Shown here: positions 4,104 to 8,802 of the stretch, one piece after another
How the letters are laid out: each line of letters begins with the position of its first letter
Numbering within the stretch: position 1 is the first letter of the stretch
From: Pirellulales bacterium
Lineage (GTDB): Bacteria > Planctomycetota > Planctomycetia > Pirellulales > Thermoguttaceae
Assembly: GCA_030605745.1 (NCBI GenBank)
Contig: JAUWHT010000078.1
Coordinates: forward strand, 1 to 8,802
Reading direction: 5' to 3'
DNA: 8,802 nucleotides
Notes under the pieces: generated by a model
The model's input: the letters and a program-made list of their open reading frames with translations, nothing else
The model's database searches: none
What the model was told of the DNA's origin: nothing
Program-made: the position numbers and the translations under genes

Positions 4104-6395
4104 ATGCGGGAAAAACCACCGCCACAGCTTGTTGCGCTTTTGGAACGTCTGGGACTGGCCACTGCCGGGCAGGTTGGTCGGGTGGGGTGTCGGGTGCGGC
4201 GGCTGGCGCGGGATTTGCCCCGGTTCGAGTCGGTTTGGGTCGATGCGCTGGCCCAGGCGAGGATACTTACCCCGTTTCAGGCTGCCGAGATCAACGCCGG
4301 GCGGGGTGAGGCGCTGCGGATCGGACCTTACGTGCTGTGTAGACGCCTCACCTGGCCGAACTACGTGAACTGCTATCGAGCCCGAAGGCCGGACACCGTG
4401 GAAGTGGTCCGGCTTGCCGTGGTCGACGGCGCCGGCGGGCGGGGTGAGGAGATCCTCGGCCGGCTGGAGGACCTGGCCGCCGCATCGCAGAAGCTGGGCT
4501 GCGAGCAGCTTGCCCCGATCACTCGTGCTGAGTCGGCCGGCGATCGCATCTGGGCCGCCTCGCGGTGGGTCGAGGGCCGCACCGCGGCCGAGTGGATGGT
4601 CCACAACGGCCGCTTTCCGCCGGAGGTAGTGCTGGAGATTGCCCGGGCGATGCTCTCCGGGCTGGCGACCCTGGAAGAGGCCGGCATCTGTCATGGCGAT
4701 TTGAGCACCTCGGGCCTGATGCTGACCGACACCGGCGGAGTAGTGCTGTTGCAGCCGGGCGTTCGGGCAATCCTCCGACCCGAGGAGGGCCACGCCCATG
4801 CCGAGTTGCTGCCCGAGGCGTACGACTACCTGGCCCCGGAGCGAATTACCCAGGGCACGGCGCCGACGATCGCCAGCGACGTGTACGCGTGTGGTTGCGT
4901 GTGGTGGCACCTGCTTTGCGGCCGTCCGCCGTTTGGCGGCGGCGACAGTCTGGCGAAGCTTCGCGCGGCGCAAGCGGCCGAGGTCTTCGACGTGCGGCGG
5001 TTGGCCCCCGAGGCGCCGAGTCCGCTGGCGGCGGCGGTTTCCGCGTGTTTGGATCGTGTTGCGAGCTGTCGGCCGGAATCGATGGCCCGGTTGGTGGCCC
5101 AGTTGGGCTTGCCCACCCGGTGCGGCAGGCTGGCGCTGGCCCGGTGCTTGGCGCGGCCGGTGCGGCCGTCGGCACGCGCGGGGTTCTCGTTTCGGGCGGT
5201 TTGCCGCTCGAGGCGGATGCCGCTGCGGGTGGCGGCAGCCACCGTTTGCGTGGTGGCTGCCACGGGAGTCTTATGGCCGGTTTGGCACGCGGGGCCGCCG
5301 ATCGCCACCCATCAGAGAACCGCTCAGGAGTATGAAGAACAGAACGCCGCAGAACCCCGCCCTTCCGGGCTGGGCTATTCGGGCGATTGCTCCGATCACT
5401 TGGTTACGCGGGCGAGCTACGAAGCCGAGCGGTCGCCGTCAGAGACGCCTCCCACAATTCTGCAGGATCTCGTGCTTGCTACTGCCGATGGGCCGCTGGA
5501 GATCGAATCGCTCGAGTTGCATCCCGAGCAGTGTGTCCGCGGGATGCCGGACAAGCGGCCGTTGGTAATGGTTCCACGCGGCGGGTTAGTTGTCGACGTG
5601 GAGGATGTCCGCTTCGAGGATATCGACTTCGTTTGGGACCATTCGGCCGACCGGCAGGCGGCGATCGTGCAGCTTCGCGCCGCGCGGGCTGAGTTTTGTG
5701 GTTGCTCGTTCCGATCGAGCGATACGGCGTCCGGTCAACCGGCTGCCATCCGATGGACCCATCCGGCCGAGCGAACCGATTCGGTGTTGTCGTTACCCAG
5801 CGGCCGGTTGCAGCTTAGCGACTGCGTGTTGGGCCTGGTTGGTACGGGCGTCGACTGCCGGCCGATCGGGGCGGTGACGGTCGAGTTGAGCAATACCTTA
5901 CATCTCGGCAGCGGGCCGCTGGTGCGGCTGGATCATTGCCCCAAGCCCGACGAACCGGTCCTGATCGTCCTTTCGCAAGTGACTACTCGCGGCTCGGGTC
6001 CGCTTATGAAATGCCGTTACCAGCGGATCGAGGACCAGCCGGGCGAGATTGCGATCCGGGCATCCCGGTGTGCGTTCATACCCGGCCCGGACACCGCACT
6101 GCTGGTGTTTGTCGGCCCGAAATCTCCCGGGCGATTGCTGCGAAATATGCGTTGGACGGGCCATGGTTCGCTGGTACCGCTCGAGGCGATAATCGCCGTA
6201 TGGCATGACGGCGGCGTGAGGCGGCAGGTATTGGACGATGCGTCGTTTTCGATTGCCGGGCTGGTCCGCAGCAAGGTGGGTTTTGCCGGCGACGCCCAGT
6301 CCGGCCCCACCGCCAGTCGCATCATTCGTTGGCAAGCCCCGCTGCAATCGGCCGATCCGCCGGGAATTGATCCGACGGCATTGCCGGGGATGTGA
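4104..6395 (+). CDS. Membrane-anchored Hanks-type pseudokinase with extracytoplasmic beta-helix-like domain
   Basis: The product has 763 residues. Residues 1-70 form a helical module ending ILTPFQAAEINAGRGEALRIGPYVL, as in many planctomycete Ser/Thr kinases. A protein-kinase fold follows (about 72-336) and keeps structural landmarks: HGDL (197-200, for HRDL), YLAPE (242-246), ASDVYACGCVWW.LLCGRPPF (257-277) and R323. The nucleotide-binding residues are gone. No glycine-rich loop exists at 81-94, the VAIK lysine is A105, the Lys and Asn of the catalytic loop are S201 and G204, and the DFG position reads LQPG (216-219). Phosphotransfer is therefore unlikely, and a binding or scaffold role is inferred. 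One membrane helix (about 374-396) places residues 400-763 outside the cytoplasm. That part has short alternating hydrophobic strands with Cys/Asn/Asp turns, resembling a right-handed beta-helix, without visible catalytic motifs. Residues 417-425 are encoded by a 27-bp palindromic repeat. The partner is unknown. Confidence 0.82.
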   Translation: MREKPPPQLVALLERLGLATAGQVGRVGCRVRRLARDLPRFESVWVDALAQARILTPFQAAEINAGRGEALRIGPYVLCRRLTWPNYVNCYRARRPDTVEVVRLAVVDGAGGRGEEILGRLEDLAAASQKLGCEQLAPITRAESAGDRIWAASRWVEGRTAAEWMVHNGRFPPEVVLEIARAMLSGLATLEEAGICHGDLSTSGLMLTDTGGVVLLQPGVRAILRPEEGHAHAELLPEAYDYLAPERITQGTAPTIASDVYACGCVWWHLLCGRPPFGGGDSLAKLRAAQAAEVFDVRRLAPEAPSPLAAAVSACLDRVASCRPESMARLVAQLGLPTRCGRLALARCLARPVRPSARAGFSFRAVCRSRRMPLRVAAATVCVVAATGVLWPVWHAGPPIATHQRTAQEYEEQNAAEPRPSGLGYSGDCSDHLVTRASYEAERSPSETPPTILQDLVLATADGPLEIESLELHPEQCVRGMPDKRPLVMVPRGGLVVDVEDVRFEDIDFVWDHSADRQAAIVQLRAARAEFCGCSFRSSDTASGQPAAIRWTHPAERTDSVLSLPSGRLQLSDCVLGLVGTGVDCRPIGAVTVELSNTLHLGSGPLVRLDHCPKPDEPVLIVLSQVTTRGSGPLMKCRYQRIEDQPGEIAIRASRCAFIPGPDTALLVFVGPKSPGRLLRNMRWTGHGSLVPLEAIIAVWHDGGVRRQVLDDASFSIAGLVRSKVGFAGDAQSGPTASRIIRWQAPLQSADPPGIDPTALPGM
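5352..5378 (+). repeat. Third copy of the 27-bp palindromic element, inside a coding region
   Basis: These 27 bases match the copy at 1625-1651 in 25 of 27 positions and the reverse complement of 1577-1603 also in 25 of 27. The copy is in frame and encodes EPRPSGLGY (residues 417-425) in the linker just outside the membrane helix of the kinase-like protein. Twenty-seven is a multiple of three, so an insertion of exactly this unit would leave the reading frame intact. Confidence 0.8.
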
Positions 6396-6444
6396 TTTCC
6401 ACTTCGCCGCCGTGCCGGCTCTTGCCAGGGTTGTATCGATTCGA

Positions 6445-6500
6445 GTTTAGCCGCCGCGTCTATGCGGCGCAACTTCCCGGCGTGGACGCCGGGGCTAAAC
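6445..6500. repeat. Branched palindromic repeat (gtttagcc...ggctaaac)
   Basis: Outer arms gtttagcc (6445-6452) and ggctaaac (6493-6500) pair perfectly. Inside are two hairpins: gccgc/gcggc (6453-6457 with 6464-6468) and cccggcgt/acgccggg (6476-6483 with 6486-6493). The three-stem shape is like the element at 1806-1883, but the sequence differs. It occupies the 237-bp gap between the kinase-like and HD-GYP genes, 50 bases after the former's stop. It may terminate transcription or be a dispersed element. Confidence 0.75.
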
Positions 6501-6561
6501 AACGGGGACGCGATGCCCGCATAATCGTTGCAAACCGAACCGGGGTAGTTCGGGGGCGGTT

Positions 6562-6590
6562 TTGCCTGTTCGACAGCCGTAACCTAGAGT
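6562..6590 (+). promoter_or_regulatory. Possible promoter of the HD-GYP gene
   Basis: TTGCCT (6562-6567) and TAGAGT (6585-6590) are spaced by 17 bp, each matching the sigma70 consensus in 4 of 6 bases. Transcription would start near 6597, about 36 bases before the ATG. It lies after the branched palindrome, consistent with a separate transcription unit from the kinase-like gene. Confidence 0.35.
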
Positions 6591-6632
6591 TTCTTTAGGG
6601 TTTCCCACGATTGGCACACACACGTAGGTTCC

Positions 6633-8294
6633 ATGCTTGTCTCCGACGAGGTACTGCAATCCAATCTCGACGTGGTTCCGGGAAGCGGCCACGTTGCGCT
6701 GAGTGCGGAACTGAGGGAACTGCTCGAGCGGGGTTTCGGCATGCAGTTCACCATCCTGGACGGGCAGACCGGCGAGCTGCTCCACGCGTCCGGCGACCAA
6801 CCGGCCCGCGACTGGGCACTGCGGGCGGAGTTGTGCCGCGAGGTTGCCCGGCGCGGACGGCCCGAATTCATTGATGATGAGGACCCCTTCATCGCGCTCG
6901 CCCTGCCGCTGGGTCTCGCCGACGGCGACTCGCAGGTGGCGGTCGCTACCTTCGTCACCCGGCCAGTCGGACTCCAGGAGGACCTATCCGAGGCCGCCGA
7001 ACTGCTGGGGATGGATCCGGAGGGGGCCGCCAGGTGGGCAAGCCGACAAACGCCCTGGTCGGCCGACACGCTGCACCGGGTAAGCAGACTGGTGCTGGAC
7101 GAATCAGGTTCTCGGCGGCGGATCAAGCAACTCGAGGAAGAAACCGAAGATCTCTCGGCCCACCTGGCCGGCACCTACGAAGAAATCAGCCTGCTGTACC
7201 GGCTGACACAGAACCTGAAGATCTCCGCAAGCGACGAGGACCTGGGCCGGGTGGCGCTCGGGTGGATGCAGGAGGTGCTGCCGGCTTCCGCCTTGGCAAT
7301 CCAACTGGTCCCCGTGGCCCGAGAGGACGAGGTTCTTAGCCACGAAGCCCGGCGACAGCCGGTGTTGCTCACCTGCGGCGACTATCCGGTCGACAATCAG
7401 CAGTTCACCGCATTGATCGAACACCTGGGTCTGGATGCGGCGAGCCGGCTGACGATCGTCAATCGCCAGATTACCGGGCGGCACGATTGGCCCTGTCCGA
7501 GCGTGCGTCAGATGATCGCCGTCTCGTTGGCCGAGGGCGAGAACCTGTTCGGCTGGCTGGCGGCGCTGAACCACATTGAAGACGCCGAATTCGGCTCCGT
7601 CGAGGCGAGTCTGCTCAGCTCGGTCGCGGCCATCCTGGGAATTCACAGCGGCAACATCGAGCTGTATCGCCAACAGTCTGAGTTATTGGCGGGAGTAATC
7701 CGTGCCCTGACCTCGGCCATTGACGCCAAGGACCCTTACACGTGCGGCCACAGCGATCGGGTGGCCCGAGTCGCGGTCTGCCTGGCCGACGAACTTGGCT
7801 GCGACGCCAAGACGCTCAACATGATCTACCTTTCCGGCCTGCTGCACGACATCGGCAAGATCGGCATCGACGACAGTGTGCTGCGCAAACCGGGCAGACT
7901 CTCCGAAGCCGAATACGAGCACATCAAAACGCACACGGAGATCGGCCACCGCATCCTCCGCGACCTGCGAAAACTCGACGAGGTCCTGCCGGTGGTCCTG
8001 CACCATCACGAGTCGTGGGACGGCGGCGGGTATCCGAAAAAGCTGCATACGGAAACCATTCCGCTCCCAGCCCGAATCGTAGCCGTGGCCGACGCCTTCG
8101 ACGCCATGGGAAGCGACCGACCGTACCGCAATGGAATGCCCGACGAAAAGATCGACGATATCTTCCGCTCGGGCGCCGGCCAGCAGTGGGACCCGGAAGT
8201 GGTCGACGCCTTTTTCCGCGCCCGCGACGACCTGCGTGAGATCGCCCAAGCCGAGCGGGAAACCGTCGAACTCGAACTACAGCAGTTAACGTAA
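6633..8294 (+). CDS. Soluble GAF/HD-GYP cyclic-di-GMP phosphodiesterase
   Basis: This 553-residue protein has no signal peptide or membrane helix. Residues 25-145 are an uncharacterised sensor-like domain (FTILDGQTGELL at 39-50; FIALALPLG at 86-94). A charged coiled-coil-like segment (about 158-190) leads into a GAF-like domain (about 185-345). The HD-GYP domain (about 350-535) has H373, the LLHDIGKIGI motif with H405-D406, H434, HHHESWDGGGYP (457-468) with the GYP signature at 466-468, ADAFDAM with D487, and RPYR at 496-499. All expected metal-ligand and signature residues are present, so hydrolysis of cyclic di-GMP (to pGpG or GMP) is the likely activity. What the N-terminal domains sense is unknown. 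The ATG at 6633 gives a sensible N-terminus but has only a weak upstream purine stretch (tagg). It converges on the minus-strand gene at the right edge. Confidence 0.92.
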   Translation: MLVSDEVLQSNLDVVPGSGHVALSAELRELLERGFGMQFTILDGQTGELLHASGDQPARDWALRAELCREVARRGRPEFIDDEDPFIALALPLGLADGDSQVAVATFVTRPVGLQEDLSEAAELLGMDPEGAARWASRQTPWSADTLHRVSRLVLDESGSRRRIKQLEEETEDLSAHLAGTYEEISLLYRLTQNLKISASDEDLGRVALGWMQEVLPASALAIQLVPVAREDEVLSHEARRQPVLLTCGDYPVDNQQFTALIEHLGLDAASRLTIVNRQITGRHDWPCPSVRQMIAVSLAEGENLFGWLAALNHIEDAEFGSVEASLLSSVAAILGIHSGNIELYRQQSELLAGVIRALTSAIDAKDPYTCGHSDRVARVAVCLADELGCDAKTLNMIYLSGLLHDIGKIGIDDSVLRKPGRLSEAEYEHIKTHTEIGHRILRDLRKLDEVLPVVLHHHESWDGGGYPKKLHTETIPLPARIVAVADAFDAMGSDRPYRNGMPDEKIDDIFRSGAGQQWDPEVVDAFFRARDDLREIAQAERETVELELQQLT

Positions 8295-8296
8295 AC

Positions 8297-8364
8297 CATA
8301 AAGCCGCGACCGGTGGTCGCGCATTGTGCGCGGCATTTGCGCGACCACCGGTCGCGGCTTTATG
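8297..8364. repeat. Perfect 26-bp inverted repeat between convergent genes
   Basis: Arms 8297-8322 and 8339-8364 are exact reverse complements around a 16-base loop. The stem opens with cataaagccgcgaccggtgg, and the core accggt is itself palindromic. It starts 2 bases after the HD-GYP stop and ends 15 bases from the stop of the opposing gene, so it can serve as a bidirectional terminator. The arms end in TTTAT/ATAAA, which gives each strand a short T-rich end after the stem. A dispersed-element origin is also possible. Confidence 0.9.
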
Positions 8365-8379
8365 CTGGGGCGCAAGCCG

Positions 8380-8802
8380 TTATTCGATCTCCACCAGCGG
8401 CTTCACCTCGCCGGTGCGGTCGAACTGGGCCACCAGCATCTCGGTCGACAGGTTGTGGCCCAAGAGCGTTCGGTTCGCCTTGGCGGCCAGCGACCGGTAG
8501 ATCAGCCATTGCTGCCGGCCGATCGCCACGCGATAGCCTGCGGCCACCTCGTCCGGCTGAATCTTCAGCGACTCGGCCACGGTCAGCCGCCGCCAGGTCC
8601 TCTGCCGGGTCATCCGCCGGCGATCGAGATCGAGAAACAGCGGGGCATACAGCCGCCGGCCCTTGGCGGACTGGCATAACTCCAATCCTCGATCGGTACA
8701 AGTCAACTCACCGATGCGGCGGTCGGATCGCCATTCGGGCAAGGCCAATGGCAAGACCAGTGCCCGACGCTTGCTGCCGACGAGGAACCCCTCGCGGGTT
8801 TC
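8380..8802 (-). CDS. Hypothetical protein of planctomycete type, C-terminal part (truncated by window edge)
   Basis: The reading frame stays open from the right edge (it begins ETREGFLVGSKRRALVLPL) to the TAA at 8380-8382, giving 140 visible residues. It ends GHNLSTEMLVAQFDRTGEVKPLVEIE, and includes PLALPEWRSDRRIGEL and RTWRRLTVAESLKI. I do not recognise a named domain. The charged, Arg-rich character and lack of membrane segments suggest a cytoplasmic protein, and the sequence has the feel of a hypothetical family from planctomycete genomes (recollection, not a search). The frame is open upstream of the internal TTG at 8754, so that codon is not the start. No function is proposed. Confidence 0.7.
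   Translation of the reverse strand, partial: ETREGFLVGSKRRALVLPLALPEWRSDRRIGELTCTDRGLELCQSAKGRRLYAPLFLDLDRRRMTRQRTWRRLTVAESLKIQPDEVAAGYRVAIGRQQWLIYRSLAAKANRTLLGHNLSTEMLVAQFDRTGEVKPLVEIE

Noticed and set aside
4047..4973. Long minus-strand open frame opposite the kinase-like gene
   Set aside because: It covers the tRNA complement and has no recognisable domain; it is a GC-rich shadow of a well-supported gene.
8326..8679. Plus-strand open frame at the right end
   Set aside because: It begins in the loop of the inverted repeat and is antisense to the minus-strand frame, which is open through the window edge and has normal protein composition.

Overview
The window looks like a chromosomal piece from a GC-rich member of the Planctomycetota, perhaps a Pirellulales-like lineage. 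This placement is inference. It rests on the planctomycete-style N-terminal helical module of the kinase-like gene, a soluble GAF/HD-GYP protein, a lineage-type hypothetical gene at the right edge, a tRNA without an encoded CCA, and different GC-rich palindromic repeats in nearly every intergenic gap.

Layout, left to right. Bases 1-141 are the 3' end of an IS3-family insertion sequence. It abuts a perfect 14-bp tandem repeat (142-232), which runs almost into the start codon of a DUF1015-family gene (236-1540). The 471-bp gap 1541-2011 is dense with signals. It holds two inverted copies of a 27-bp palindromic element, two parS-like ParB-binding sites (1743-1758 and 1779-1794), a branched inverted repeat, and a G-free tandem repeat whose minus strand is a canonical G-quadruplex motif. 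The ParA gene (2012-2758) and ParB gene (2751-3728) follow and overlap by 8 bp. A 32-bp inverted repeat (3779-3869) and tRNA-Pro(UGG) (3962-4036) come next. Then comes a membrane-anchored kinase-like protein (4104-6395) that has lost every canonical ATP-binding motif and carries a probable beta-helix outside the membrane. After another repeat-bearing gap is a GAF/HD-GYP cyclic-di-GMP phosphodiesterase (6633-8294). A perfect 26-bp inverted repeat (8297-8364) separates it from a convergent, truncated gene of unknown function on the minus strand (8380-8802).

How it works together. parA, parB and the two upstream parS-like sites make a complete ParABS module for chromosome-origin segregation. ParB should load at parS as a CTP-dependent clamp, and ParA should move the complex over the nucleoid. 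The DUF1015 gene in front may be related in fold to ParB, because both have a G-[EH]-[RH]-R motif at the equivalent place; a functional link is speculation. The kinase-like protein and the HD-GYP protein are signalling proteins, but nothing in the sequence ties them to ParABS. The most noteworthy points are the parS pair, the pseudokinase, and the 27-bp palindrome found twice between genes and once in frame inside the pseudokinase.
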